From NCBI RefSeq assembly GCF_900090145.1, contig NZ_FMHI01000002.1:372001-436000 (forward strand): a DNA stretch of 64,000 nucleotides, written 5' to 3'. The stretch is from Streptomyces sp. WMMB 322 (GTDB taxonomy: Bacteria > Actinomycetota > Actinomycetes > Streptomycetales > Streptomycetaceae). Position numbers and translations under genes: made by a program. Within the stretch, counting starts at the first letter, position 1, and each line of letters starts with the position of its first letter. Shown here in pieces: positions 23,579 through 36,147 of this stretch. A model generated the notes under the pieces. That model ran no database searches, was not told where the DNA came from, and was given only the letters and a program-made list of their open reading frames with translations.

Positions 23579-25987
23579 TCACCCCGGCCGGAGTTCCATC
23601 CACCGCGCCCGGCCGGGCGGAATCCTGTAGGTCCGTCCGCCCGCCTCCACACGCAACGGATCGGCCGCCGAAGCCGGTACCGCCACGTGCAGCCGGTCCT
23701 TGCGCACCTTGATCTCGACGCCCCAGTGGCCGAGACAGTGAACCGTGCAGCTGAACTTCGACAGCTGCGGCAGCGGTGCCGGGTCCAGGTGCAGGGCCCC
23801 GGCATGCACCCGGAGGCCCGTCAGCCCGCGCTGAACCAGGTCGAGGGTGCCCGCCATGGCGCCGAGGTGGATGCCCTCACCAGTGGTGCCTCCCTGAAGG
23901 TCGGCGACGTCGGACAGCAGCGCCTCCCGGCAGTGCTGCCAGGCGTCCGCCCGGTGTTCCCGCGCCAGCACCCAGGCGTGGACGAGGCTGCTGAGGGTCG
24001 ACCCGTGGCTGGTGCGGCGGAGGTAGTAGTCGCAGGTCCGCTCCCAGAGCGCGTCGTCCAGCGGACAGCCGAGCCGGTCGAACAAGGCCTTGAGTTCGGC
24101 CGGCGGGAAGAGGTAGCCGAGCATGAGGACGTCGGCCTGCTTGGAGGCGCGGTAGCGGTTGACGCTGTCGCCCTCGGCCTCCAGCACCCGGTCCAGGCGT
24201 CTCATCCCGTTTCCGTAGACGGCCTCGTAGCGCTCCCAGTCGAGTTCGGCGAGGTCCCCGTAGCCGTCGAACTGGCTGATGACACCGGCGTGGTACGGGA
24301 CCCTCAGGCGGCGCGAGACGTCCTCCCAGCGCTCCAGTTCCCCGGGCGCGAGTCTCAGCTGCTCGAAGAGCTCCCCCCGGCGGTGGTCGGGCAGCGTCGA
24401 GACCAGTTCCAGGGCACGCGCCAGGACCCAGGCGGCGCCGACGTTGGTGTAGGCGTTGTCGGCGAGGCCCGGCTCGTCGGCCCCGGGATAGGCGTCGTGG
24501 TACTCGTCGGGGCCGACCACGCCCGTGATGCGGTAACGCCCCGCCGCGTCGTCCCACCGGGCCAGGCTGCTCCAGAAGCGGGCGATGAGCAGCAGCATCT
24601 CCGCCCCCTTGGTGTAGAGGTATTCGAGGTCGCCGGTGGCCTGCGCGTAGTGCCAGATGTTGTAGGCGACGGCGGAGCCGACGTGGCGCTGAAGGCGGGA
24701 GCGGTCCGGGAGCCACCGGCCGGAGCGGGGGTTGAGGTGCAGCGTCTGCGTCTCCTCGCGTCCGTCGCTGCCGCTCTGCCACGGGTACATCGCGCCTTCG
24801 TACCCCGCGTCACGGGCGGCGCGGCATGCCTGCGGCAGGCGGCGGTGGCGGTAGTCGAGCAGGGCCCGGCACACGTCCGGCACGTGCAGGGTGGAGTAGG
24901 GCAGGATGAACAGCTCGTCCCAGAACACGTGCCCTCTGTAGGCCTCACCGTGCAGTCCCCGTGCCGGCGCACCCGCGTCCAGGGAGGCGGTGTGCGGGGA
25001 GAGGGTCTGCAACAGGTGGAACTGGTGCAGGCGCAGGATGCGTCCGGCCTCCCCCGCAACCTCCATCCGTGTGTCGGTCCACAGCCTGCGCCAGGCCGTG
25101 CGGTGCGCCGCGCGCAGGTGCCTGAACACCGGGGCCCTGCGGGCCGCCTGGACCGAGGCGTGCAGCGGGTCGCTGATCGCGTTGTCACGTGAGGTGTGCA
25201 GCGCGACGGTCTTCTCGACCGTCACCGGCAAGCTCTCCGCGATCGGAACGCTCCTTCGGTCGGCCGTCCTGCGGGGCGCGAACGAAGGTGCCGCCTGCCC
25301 GGGACCGCCCGCCGGAGCGGCGACTGTGGTGCGTGCGGCGAGGGCGATGTCGATGCCGGAGCTGGTCGTCCGGCAGCGGAGCCAGGTGACCTGCGGCTCC
25401 GTGGTCCCGGTGTCCCAGTCGCACAGGTGCCGGTCGGCGAGGTCGCGGTAGCGGGCGACCCCGTCGTTGCGCACGTCGCCGTCGAGGCACGACTCGATGT
25501 CGATGCTGCCCGACCAGCCGCGTGCGGTGAAGACGATCCGCAGAGCCGCCAGTTGGGGATCGGCCATGCTCACGATGCGGGTCTCCTCGACTTCCAGCTC
25601 GCGCCCGCCGGCATCGCGGTAGGCGGTGTAGCGGGTGAGTTCGCCGTGCCGGATGTCCAGCCGGCGGTGGTGGGCCACCATCTCGGGCGAGCGGGGGGAG
25701 AGCCAGTCGCCGCGCTCGCCGCCGGCGGGGTGGAGGCGGTAGCGCAGGAGGAGCCAGTTGGGGAGATTGACCATGTCCTCGTTCTCCACCTCGTGCCCGG
25801 AGACGTCGGAGACGAGGCGGTTGGAACAGCCGGCCGCGTAGGTGCCCGGGTAGTGCGCGCCGCCGGCCGGCAGCTCGACGGCGGCTCCTCTGGTGGCGAA
25901 GCGGCCGTTCCCGAGGGTGCACAGCGCCTCACGCAGCTGTTCCTGCTCCGGCTCGTAGCCCTCGTACAGCCACGTCCAGGCGTCCAT
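23579..25987 (-). CDS. GH65 glycoside phosphorylase (maltose/trehalose/kojibiose type)
   Basis: This 802-residue cytoplasmic enzyme has an N-terminal beta-sandwich (about 1-270), an (alpha/alpha)6 barrel and a C-terminal beta domain. The catalytic acid is Glu495 in GVVGPDEYHD. Lys616-Gln617 (ASKQADV) correspond to the K599-Q600 pair of Lactobacillus maltose phosphorylase. HGST (661-664) and TGEGIH (702-707) fit the phosphate pocket. It should cleave an alpha-glucoside disaccharide with phosphate to give beta-glucose 1-phosphate; the exact sugar cannot be read. ATG 25987 follows GGAGGATC. Surrounded by stress genes, it may mobilise trehalose or glycogen-derived sugars in dormancy. Confidence 0.92.
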   Translation of the reverse strand: MDAWTWLYEGYEPEQEQLREALCTLGNGRFATRGAAVELPAGGAHYPGTYAAGCSNRLVSDVSGHEVENEDMVNLPNWLLLRYRLHPAGGERGDWLSPRSPEMVAHHRRLDIRHGELTRYTAYRDAGGRELEVEETRIVSMADPQLAALRIVFTARGWSGSIDIESCLDGDVRNDGVARYRDLADRHLCDWDTGTTEPQVTWLRCRTTSSGIDIALAARTTVAAPAGGPGQAAPSFAPRRTADRRSVPIAESLPVTVEKTVALHTSRDNAISDPLHASVQAARRAPVFRHLRAAHRTAWRRLWTDTRMEVAGEAGRILRLHQFHLLQTLSPHTASLDAGAPARGLHGEAYRGHVFWDELFILPYSTLHVPDVCRALLDYRHRRLPQACRAARDAGYEGAMYPWQSGSDGREETQTLHLNPRSGRWLPDRSRLQRHVGSAVAYNIWHYAQATGDLEYLYTKGAEMLLLIARFWSSLARWDDAAGRYRITGVVGPDEYHDAYPGADEPGLADNAYTNVGAAWVLARALELVSTLPDHRRGELFEQLRLAPGELERWEDVSRRLRVPYHAGVISQFDGYGDLAELDWERYEAVYGNGMRRLDRVLEAEGDSVNRYRASKQADVLMLGYLFPPAELKALFDRLGCPLDDALWERTCDYYLRRTSHGSTLSSLVHAWVLAREHRADAWQHCREALLSDVADLQGGTTGEGIHLGAMAGTLDLVQRGLTGLRVHAGALHLDPAPLPQLSKFSCTVHCLGHWGVEIKVRKDRLHVAVPASAADPLRVEAGGRTYRIPPGRARWMELRPG

Positions 25988-26091
25988 GGTGATCCTCCGG
26001 ACGGCAGCCCGGCCCCGACCGGACGGACGGGTGCCATCGGCCGGGTGTCCCGCTGACCGGCCCGTATGTCCCCGGGATGGTTCGGCGACAG

Positions 26092-26120
26092 CCGCGGCGG
26101 CTGAGGCACAGCCGCCGCGG
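26092..26120 (-). terminator. 12-bp-stem terminator after the Usp gene
   Basis: CCGCGGCGGCTG (26092-26103) pairs perfectly with CAGCCGCCGCGG (26109-26120) around AGGCA. It lies downstream of the leftward Usp gene and upstream of GH65. Confidence 0.65.
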
Positions 26121-26229
26121 TCCGTGGACCCGGGGGACCGCGGCCCGCAGACGGGCGAAGGCCGGTAACCCGCCAGGAGCAGCGGGTGCGATCCCCCGGG
26201 AGACAGCGGCTCGGCTCTCCGGCAGCGGC

Positions 26230-27108
26230 TCAGCCCTCCGGTACGACCGCCACGGGACAGGGAGCGTGATGGAGTGCCGCGTACGTCGCCGGTCCCACGT
26301 AGGCGCCGTACGGCTTGTGCCGGGCCGGGCGCCCGAGAACGACCAGCCCTGCCCCTTGCGCGGCCTCCACGATCAGCCGGCCCGGCGGGCCGAGCGAGGC
26401 CTCCTCCTTCACCTCGACCTCGGGGAACCTCTCACGCCACGGGGCCAGCCGCTCCGCGAGCAGGCGGGCCGCGTCGGCCTCCAGCGCCTCCGTCTTCCCG
26501 AGGGCGAGAGCTTCGGGACTGTCCGGCGGCACCGGCAGCGGCCGCCAGCCGTGAACGGCGTGCAGCGTGGCGCCGCGGCGGCCGGCCGCGTCGAAGGCGA
26601 AGGCCGTCTGGCTGCTGCACGGCTCGGAGGCCACTCCCAGGACGATCTCCCGGTACGGGGTCGCCGCGGAGGGAAGACCGGACGCGTCGGGCATGTGCTC
26701 CTCCTCCGGCCGGCTGGAGGGGCGCACGAGAACCAGAGGGCACATCGTCCGCGCGACCGTGGCGAGCGACACGGAGCCCAGAAGGTAGCCCGCCACGGTG
26801 TGGAGCTGCCGGCAGCCGAGTACCAGGAGCTCGGCGTCCTCCGAGAGATCGGCGAGGGCGGCGGCGGGCTGGCCGGGAGCCTCCTCCAGCACCATCGGCA
26901 CCTGGGGGTGTCTGGCGCGCAGCTCCTCGAGGGTCCCCGGTCGTATCCCGCCGACGACCCCGCGGTGTTCGTCGTAGCCGGGGGTGTGCTCCTGTACGTG
27001 CACCAGACGCACTTCCGCGCCCCGGCGCTGCGCCTCGCGGGCAGCCCAGTCGGAGGCGGCGACGCTTCCGGTCGTCCCGTCCAGGCCTGCGATGACGGTG
27101 TCGGCCAT
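26230..27108 (-). CDS. Tandem-domain universal stress protein
   Basis: This 292-residue protein has two Usp-like domains. Domain 1 starts VIAGLDGTTGSVAASDWAAREAQRRGAEVRLVHV and contains LLVLGCRQLHTVAGYLLGSVSLATVARTMCPLVLVR, with a recognisable but altered nucleotide loop. Domain 2 starts IVLGVASEPCSSQTAFAFDAAGRRGATLHAVHGW and ends VVLGRPARHKPYGAYVGPATYAALHHAPCPVAVV, in which the G-S of the ATP motif is lost. ATG 27108 follows GAGGGAGGAG; the ORF upstream to 27474 is not family sequence. It is the third Usp of the block and the most diverged. Confidence 0.9.
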   Translation of the reverse strand: MADTVIAGLDGTTGSVAASDWAAREAQRRGAEVRLVHVQEHTPGYDEHRGVVGGIRPGTLEELRARHPQVPMVLEEAPGQPAAALADLSEDAELLVLGCRQLHTVAGYLLGSVSLATVARTMCPLVLVRPSSRPEEEHMPDASGLPSAATPYREIVLGVASEPCSSQTAFAFDAAGRRGATLHAVHGWRPLPVPPDSPEALALGKTEALEADAARLLAERLAPWRERFPEVEVKEEASLGPPGRLIVEAAQGAGLVVLGRPARHKPYGAYVGPATYAALHHAPCPVAVVPEG

Positions 27109-27649
27109 GGCTCCTCCCTCGAACGAGCCGGGAACGGAACCCTCCTGGTCCGGAACGGGCGCTCCCCTCCTGCCAGTGTCATCGGGGAAGGGGCGGCCCG
27201 GGAGAGCCGGAGGGCCCTGTCCGGGGCCGGCCGGGCCCTCCTTCCGTCCGGTCGCCGTCGGCCGCGCGATCGCAGGCGCGGACAACGCGGGGACGGGCAG
27301 CGAAGGGGACGGGCAACGAAGGGCACGTGCAGCCGGTGGACGGCGGGGACGGACGGTGAGGACACGCACGTCCGTGAACGTGCGTTTCCGAGGCTTGGCC
27401 ACGCCTCGGCTGGGTACGGCTGTCCTGGGACGGTGGGTCCGCCGCAGGTGGGGGCCATCCCGGGGCTGCAGCATCGCGAGGAGTGGTTCGGGGGAGATAG
27501 AGGAGTGGTTCGGGGGAGATAGCTGCCCACAGGATGAAAAAGCCGTGCCGATAAGATGTTCTACACGCGTTCAAGAGCGCGAGGTGAGCCGGGAAGTCTG
27601 GTCGGCACTGGGGACCGTAGTGTCCGAACGCCGACGACCTGGAGCTTTC
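27109..27649. other. 541-bp divergent intergenic region before nhaA
   Basis: No supported gene. It contains a 22-bp exact tandem duplication (27478-27521). An A-rich run AGGATGAAAAAGCCGTGCC follows immediately and is a likely promoter area for nhaA. A half-match to the BlaI box (TCTACA at about 27555-27560) lacks its partner arm. Confidence 0.5.
27478..27521. repeat. 22-bp exact tandem duplication upstream of nhaA
   Basis: Two head-to-tail copies of a 22-base unit beginning GAGGAGTGGTTCGG and ending GGAGATA occupy 27478-27499 and 27500-27521. The period is close to two helical turns, so it could be a pair of regulator sites on one DNA face. Confidence 0.85.
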
Positions 27650-28993
27650 GTGCAGCGCCCTGACTCCGTGAACGAACGCCGCACCTTCCTGGGCCTGCTG
27701 TCCTGGCCCGAGCGCACCGCGATCGCGCGGGCGCTGCGGACCGAGACGATCGGCGGGCTGGTGCTGCTGGCCGCCGCGGTCGCCGCACTGGTGTGGGCGA
27801 ACTCCCCGTGGAGCGGCGCCTACGAGGCCGTCCGGGACTTCCACTTCGGTTTTCCCGCTCTGGGGCTGGACCTCTCCGTGGGCCACTGGACCGCGGACGG
27901 TCTCCTCACCGTCTTCTTCCTGGTCGCCGGCATCGAGCTCAAGCGCGAGCTGGTGGTGGGCGAACTGCGCAAACCCGCGGCAGCGGCGATGCCTGTGGTC
28001 GCGGCCGTCAGCGGCATGGTCGTACCCGCGGGCATCTACATCGCCACCGCTGTTGCCGGGGGCGGCTCCGCCGACGGGTGGGCGGTGCCGATGGCCACCG
28101 ACATCGCATTCGCGCTGGCAGTGCTCGCGGTCCTCAGCACTCATCTGCCCTCCTCCCTGCGTGCCTTCCTCCTCACCCTCGCTGTCGTGGACGATCTGGG
28201 CGCGATCCTGGTCATCGCCGTCTTCTTCACCAGCGACCTGAACCCGCCCGCGCTCATCGGCGCCGGCGTCGGACTCGTGGTCTTCTATCTGCTTCAGCGC
28301 TTCCGTGTGCGCGGCTGGTGGTGGTACGTCCCGCTGGGAATCGCGATCTGGGCGCTGACCTACAACGGCGGAGTCCACGCCACAGTCGCCGGTGTGGCGA
28401 TGGGACTGATCCTCCGCACCCGGCGTGACGAGGAGGGATCCGGGTACAAGGCGGAGTCGGCCGCTCCCGGAGAGCGCACGGAACACCTGCTGCGACCGCT
28501 CTCCGCCGGGGTCGCGGTGCCGCTGTTCGCCCTGTTCGCCTCCGGTGTCGCGGTCTCGCTGACCGACGTGGGAGAGGTCTTCTCGCGGCCCGAACCCCTG
28601 GGCGTGGTGCTGGGCCTGGTCGTCGGCAAGTCCGTCGGCATCTTCGCCGGCACCTACCTCGCGGCACGCTTCACCCGCGCACGGCTGAACCCCGACCTGA
28701 AGTGGGCCGACGTCCTCGCGCTGGCGACGGTCTCCGGCATCGGCTTCACCGTCTCCCTGCTGATCGGCGAACTGGCCTTCCCCGACCCCTCCCAGGCCCA
28801 GCACGTGAAGACGGCGGTCCTTCTCGGTTCGCTGATCGCCGCGATTCTGGCCGCGGTGCTCCTCAAGCGCCGTGACCGGGTCTACCGCAGGCTGTGGAAG
28901 GCGGAGAACGTGGACGAGAACGCCGACAACATCCCCGACATCTATCAGCGCGGCCCCGACGGGATCTACGACCGGCAGGCGGGCGAGGGCTGA
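27650..28993 (+). CDS. nhaA: Na+/H+ antiporter NhaA
   Basis: This 447-residue membrane protein has about 12 helices. The key acidic residues are present: Asp151 in MATDIAFALAVLAVL and the pair Asp181-Asp182 in LAVVDDLGAILVIAVFF, corresponding to D133, D163 and D164 of E. coli NhaA. It exchanges external protons for cytoplasmic Na+ or Li+ and serves pH and salt homeostasis. I chose GTG 27650 because GGAG lies five bases upstream; another GTG at 27620 and earlier open frame are less likely. The tail (NVDENADNIPDIYQRGPDGIYDR) is a hydrophilic extension typical of actinobacterial NhaA. Confidence 0.94.
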   Translation: MQRPDSVNERRTFLGLLSWPERTAIARALRTETIGGLVLLAAAVAALVWANSPWSGAYEAVRDFHFGFPALGLDLSVGHWTADGLLTVFFLVAGIELKRELVVGELRKPAAAAMPVVAAVSGMVVPAGIYIATAVAGGGSADGWAVPMATDIAFALAVLAVLSTHLPSSLRAFLLTLAVVDDLGAILVIAVFFTSDLNPPALIGAGVGLVVFYLLQRFRVRGWWWYVPLGIAIWALTYNGGVHATVAGVAMGLILRTRRDEEGSGYKAESAAPGERTEHLLRPLSAGVAVPLFALFASGVAVSLTDVGEVFSRPEPLGVVLGLVVGKSVGIFAGTYLAARFTRARLNPDLKWADVLALATVSGIGFTVSLLIGELAFPDPSQAQHVKTAVLLGSLIAAILAAVLLKRRDRVYRRLWKAENVDENADNIPDIYQRGPDGIYDRQAGEG

Positions 28994-29164
28994 GCAGGAC
29001 CCCCATGTCAGGCGGCTTCCCGGACGGGACCGTTCGGCGGCGGGCCAAGTGAGGCTGCGGCCGCCGCGGTTACGGATGAGACGTCAACTCGTCATCCCGT
29101 CCCCGGCGCGCCGCTAGGGCAGGAGACGTGCCGTTTCACTCTCCGACCCCGAGGGAGTCGCGCG

Positions 29165-30211
29165 ATGAAGCTCATTCTGCGGTCCGGTGCCGTGACGGCC
29201 GCGGTCGGTGCGGGACTGTTCGCCGCGGTCCTGCCGACCGCACCGGCCAATGCGGCCGGGGGAACCCATGTGCGGTGCAACGACACCGCCGGCCTGGTCG
29301 CAGCCATCGACCGGGCCAACACCGACGGCGGCCGCATCACCCTTGCGTCCCACTGCACCTACACCCTGACCGCACCCGACGACGGGGACGACGGACTGCC
29401 GGAGATCACCGGCAACGTGACCCTCTCCGGCAGCGAGACCACCATCCGGCGCTCCCCGGACGCGACGCAGGACTTCCGCATCTTCCACGTGGCGGACGGC
29501 GGCAAGCTCACCCTGAAGTCGCTCACGGTCAGCGGCGGCCGTCTCACGAGCGGGCTCGGCGGCGGCATCAGGAACGAGGACGGCGGCACGCTGAACCTGA
29601 ACCGCGCCGCCGTGAAGAACAACCGCGCCGTCTCGGGCGCGGGCATCTACAGCCTCGGTGGACGGATCAACCTCGACCGCAGCGCTGTCGAGCGGAACAC
29701 CGCATCCGGGTTCGGCGGCGGGATCGTCAACGACGGCAACGGCACGATGACGATGAAGGGCGGGTCCCTGCACGGCAACCGGGCGCTCACCAGCAACGGC
29801 GGCGGGCTGGAGAACATCCTGGGCACCGCCTCCTTGGAGTCCGCGTCGGTCAGGGGCAACACGGCTCTTGTGGGGGGCGGCATCCGCAACACGAACGGCT
29901 CCACGCTGCGCCTGAAGTCGACCACCGTCCGGGACAACATCGCCGTCACCGGCGCGGGCATCTCGAACAACGCCAGTACGGCGACACTGGTGCGCAGCCT
30001 GGTCACGCGCAACACGGCGATCACCTCAGGCGGCGGCATCGCCAATGAGGAAGGCGGGCAGGTCACGCTCACCGCCAGCAAGGTCGTCCGCAACGCCCCG
30101 GACAACTGCGTCCCGGAGGGCAGCGTCCCGGGATGCACCAACCCGGCCGCTGCGGTCACCCCGCCGGCTTCGAAGCTCCCGCCCGCCGACGACATCAGGC
30201 CCGGGAAGTGA
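29165..30211 (+). CDS. Secreted right-handed beta-helix repeat protein
   Basis: This 348-residue protein has a signal peptide (about 1-31, ending PANA-AGG). It then has HVRCNDTAGLVAAIDRANTDGGRITLASHCTYTLT, the usual start of Chlamydia-polymorphic-membrane-like beta-helix proteins. Repeated GGGI.N..G motifs follow (GGGIRNEDGGTLNL, GAGIYSLGGRINL, GGGIVNDGNGTM, GGGLENILG, GGGIRNTNG). It ends NCVPEGSVPGC and a Pro-rich tail. No catalytic motif is visible, so it is probably an extracellular adhesion, matrix or polysaccharide-binding protein. GAGGGAG precedes ATG 29165. A convergent paralogue occupies 30413-31564. Confidence 0.85.
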   Translation: MKLILRSGAVTAAVGAGLFAAVLPTAPANAAGGTHVRCNDTAGLVAAIDRANTDGGRITLASHCTYTLTAPDDGDDGLPEITGNVTLSGSETTIRRSPDATQDFRIFHVADGGKLTLKSLTVSGGRLTSGLGGGIRNEDGGTLNLNRAAVKNNRAVSGAGIYSLGGRINLDRSAVERNTASGFGGGIVNDGNGTMTMKGGSLHGNRALTSNGGGLENILGTASLESASVRGNTALVGGGIRNTNGSTLRLKSTTVRDNIAVTGAGISNNASTATLVRSLVTRNTAITSGGGIANEEGGQVTLTASKVVRNAPDNCVPEGSVPGCTNPAAAVTPPASKLPPADDIRPGK

Positions 30212-30255
30212 GCCGGCGGGGCTGACGCACGGCCTGGCCGACGCACGGCCACACC

Positions 30256-30300
30256 CACACGGAGGGCGGGACCCGGCGACCGGGTCCCGCCCTCCGTGTG
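30256..30300. terminator. Strong bidirectional terminator with 21-bp perfect stem
   Basis: Bases 30256-30276 pair without mismatch with 30280-30300 around a CGA loop; the outer bases are CACACGGAGG/CCTCCGTGTG. It lies between two convergent beta-helix genes and can end both transcripts. Confidence 0.9.
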
Positions 30301-30412
30301 CCTGCCCGCGCCGGTGAACCGGGGGATCAGGCCGGCGGGAGCGGCGTGGCGCTGCGCAGCGCGTTCACGGCGTCCGTCGCGTCCGTCGCTGTCACGCCGC
30401 TGCCGCGCGCCC

Positions 30413-31564
30413 TCAGCTCTTGCCGGGCTTGACCGTGGCGGGCGCGGAACCGACGGCGTCGCAGCCGGGGACGCTGCCGGGAGGCGCGCAGTTGGTCGGA
30501 TGGTTCTTGAAGACTCTGCTCTCGATGAGCTTCACCTTGGGCAGGGCCTGTTCCGCGGCGCCGCTCGCCTTGCTCTGCTGACGCTCGGGGTCGCCGGTCG
30601 GACGGATGATGACGCCGAAGCCACGTCCGTCGTTGTTGATGCCGCCGCCCTGGGTGGCACCGCCGTTGGCGGTGTTGCGGGTGACGACGCTCCTGTACAG
30701 GGTCGTCGGCTGGTCGGTCCCCACGAAGATGCCGCCGCCGGAGGTCTCGGCGATGTTGCCCTCGACCTCGGTGGAGTTCAGGCGCAGGGGTCCCCTTTGG
30801 ATTCCCGTGCCGCTGCTCATGCTCATGGTCATGATCCCGGCCCCGAGGCCGCCCCTGCCGTCACCGGCGATGTTGCCGGCGACGGAGACGTCGTCGAGCC
30901 TGGTGTTTCCCGCGTTCGCGAGGCCGCCGCCCCAGGCCGCGGCCGTGTTGTCGTTGAGGGCACCGCCCCGCATCGTCATCGTCCCGCTGGTGGCGACGGC
31001 GCCGCCGACACTGCTGGTGTTGTCGCGTACCGAGGTGTTGCGCAGGGTGAGGGTGCCCGTGTTGTTCCAGATCCCCCCGCCGAGGAATTCGGACGTGTTG
31101 TTCCTGACCGTCACGCCGTTCAGGGCGAGCGCGCCGCGGTCGTTGAAGAGGCCCCCGCCGGCCTGTCCGAAGCCTTCGCCGGACGCCTCGCCGCCGCGGA
31201 CGGTGACCGAGTTCAGGGTGAGGCTGCTGTTCGGCGTCACATGGAAGAGGCGGAAGGCTCCGGTGGCGCTCGGGGCGCGCTGGATGATGCTGCCGTTCCC
31301 GGTGATGCGCACCTTTCCGGTGATCTCGGGCAGGCCGTCGTCTGTGTTGTCCGGCGCCGTGAGGGAGTAGGTGCAGTTGCGGGCGAGGACGATGCTGCCG
31401 CCGCCGGTGTTCGCGTCCCTGATGGCGGTCTTGAGCGCGGCGATGTCGTTGCAGGGGACGCGGGTCGGCGCCTGGGCCTGTGCTTGTCCGGCGGGCAGGA
31501 GGGTCAGGCAGAGGCCGAGTCCGGTGGCTGCGGTGACGGTGACGCGTCTGAGCGTGTGGGGCAT
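30413..31564 (-). CDS. Secreted right-handed beta-helix repeat protein (paralogue)
   Basis: This 383-residue protein has a signal peptide (about 1-31, ending AQAQA), then RVPCNDIAALKTAIRDANTGGGSIVLARNCTYSLTAPDNTDDGLPEITG. This aligns closely with the start of the 29165 protein (RCNDTAGLVAAIDRANTDGG...YTLTAPDDGDDGLPEITG). The same GGG-repeat beta helix and the same ending (NCAPPGSVPGC) follow. It is longer by extra helix turns, including MTMSMSSGTGIQRGPL. The two genes face each other across the 21-bp-stem terminator and probably arose by inverted duplication. No enzymatic motif is visible. Confidence 0.85.
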   Translation of the reverse strand: MPHTLRRVTVTAATGLGLCLTLLPAGQAQAQAPTRVPCNDIAALKTAIRDANTGGGSIVLARNCTYSLTAPDNTDDGLPEITGKVRITGNGSIIQRAPSATGAFRLFHVTPNSSLTLNSVTVRGGEASGEGFGQAGGGLFNDRGALALNGVTVRNNTSEFLGGGIWNNTGTLTLRNTSVRDNTSSVGGAVATSGTMTMRGGALNDNTAAAWGGGLANAGNTRLDDVSVAGNIAGDGRGGLGAGIMTMSMSSGTGIQRGPLRLNSTEVEGNIAETSGGGIFVGTDQPTTLYRSVVTRNTANGGATQGGGINNDGRGFGVIIRPTGDPERQQSKASGAAEQALPKVKLIESRVFKNHPTNCAPPGSVPGCDAVGSAPATVKPGKS

Positions 31565-31879
31565 GCGGCTTCCCTTGGCTATGGACGGACAGGGTGGACG
31601 GGTTCTCCTGACGCCCGGTCACCGTTCGGTCCCGGCCCCCGGACGCCACTGATCGACAGTCCGAGATCTATACGAAGCGGGCATTCGACGCATGTGCGGC
31701 TCGGCTGTCCGGCGTCGTCGGAGTCGTGACCTCCAGGCGCCTCGTCCCAGGGCCCTCGTCCCCGGGTGCCTCGTGCCGGCCCTCGGGCGGGGCGGGTGCG
31801 GCTCCGGAGCCGGCGTACTGTTCGCCGTCGCCGCCCGCGGCTCACACCGCAGGCGCGACGGTGTGCCGGTCGCGTCTGA
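31565..31879. other. 315-bp region between beta-helix gene and CstR-like gene
   Basis: Both flanking genes point left, so this is the promoter region of the beta-helix gene plus the 3' side of the regulator. The AT-rich segment GATCTATACGAAG (about 31664-31676) may contain the promoter. I see no ORF or strong dyad. Confidence 0.45.
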
Positions 31880-34082
<2,203 letters not shown>

Positions 34083-34086
<4 letters not shown>

Positions 34087-34838
34087 CCGCACTTCTCATG
34101 GCGCTCGCCGCGGGTGCCGCTGTGGGCCTCGCGCTCGGCGGGCTGGGCGGCGGCGGCAGTGTTCTGGCCGTTCCGGCGCTGATCTACCTGCTGGATTTCA
34201 GCCCGGTGGCCGCGACGACCGCGAGTCTGCTGATCGTCACCGCCACCTCGCTCACCGGTCTGCTCACGCACGCCAGGGCGGGGAACGTCCGCTGGAAGGC
34301 CGGGGCCGCTTTCGCCGCGGCGGGCCTGGTCCCCGCCGCGCTGGCGGGGGCCGCCGCCGCCCGGCTGCCGCACAACGTACTGACCGTGGCATTCGCAGTG
34401 ATCGCCGCGATCGCGGCCGCAGGGATGCTCCGCACGAAAGCGTCGACGGAGGACGGGGAGCAGGAGACCCCGGCCCGCCCCGTACGGGCCGTCTCCGCCG
34501 GTGCGGGCCTGGGCGGACTGACCGGCCTGCTCGGCGTCGGCGGCGGCTTCCTCGCGGTACCCGCCCTGGTGGGTGCACTGGGCTTCCGGATGCGGGCCGC
34601 GATCGGCACCAGCCTGCTGGTTATCGGGGTCAACTCCCTGGCCGCGTTGAGCACGAGATTCGCGACCGTGGACGGGCTCGACTGGACCGTCGTGGCGCCG
34701 TTCACGGGAGCCGCGGTCCTGGGGGCCTGGGACGGGAAGCGGCTGGCGGCACGCCTTTCGGGCGCGGCGCTGCAGCGCAGCTTCGCCGTCGTCCTGCTGG
34801 CCGTGGCGGCGTTCATGTTCGCGGACACCCTCATATGA
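34083..34838 (+). CDS. TauE/SafE-family sulfur-compound exporter
   Basis: This 251-residue membrane protein has about 7-8 helices. The duplicated family motif appears as GLALGGLGGGGSVLAVPALIYLLDF near the start and GLGGLTGLLGVGGGFLAVPALVGALGF in the middle. TauE/SafE proteins move sulfite, sulfoacetate or other organosulfur anions. In cst-type operons they are thought to export sulfite or thiosulfate formed by persulfide oxidation. Start GTG 34083 overlaps the rhodanese stop. It converges on the second CstR-like gene. Confidence 0.9.
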
Positions 34839-34881
34839 GGCCGGGGCGAGACATGAGGTGCCGGTGTGAGCGGGCAGCCGC

Positions 34882-36063
<1,182 letters not shown>

Positions 36064-36121
36064 TCAGCCTGGGATTCCCCGTGCCCGTCCAGTAATCGGT
36101 GCCAATCGGGCTTGCGCGTGG

Positions 36122-36145
36122 CGCCATAGTAGTGCCACTATGGCG
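36122..36145. promoter_or_regulatory. Operator overlapping the start of the RHH gene
   Basis: CGCCATAGT (36122-36130) pairs with ACTATGGCG (36137-36145), six bases apart, and ends two bases before ATG 36148. No Shine-Dalgarno sequence fits between them, so the transcript is probably leaderless with its promoter inside this dyad. That is a typical autoregulation layout. Confidence 0.65.
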
Positions 36146-36147
36146 TC

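Noticed and set aside
27555..27570. Possible fifth BlaI-type box before nhaA (TCTACA-CGCG-TTCAAG)
   Set aside because: Only the left arm matches; the right arm lacks TGTAGA.
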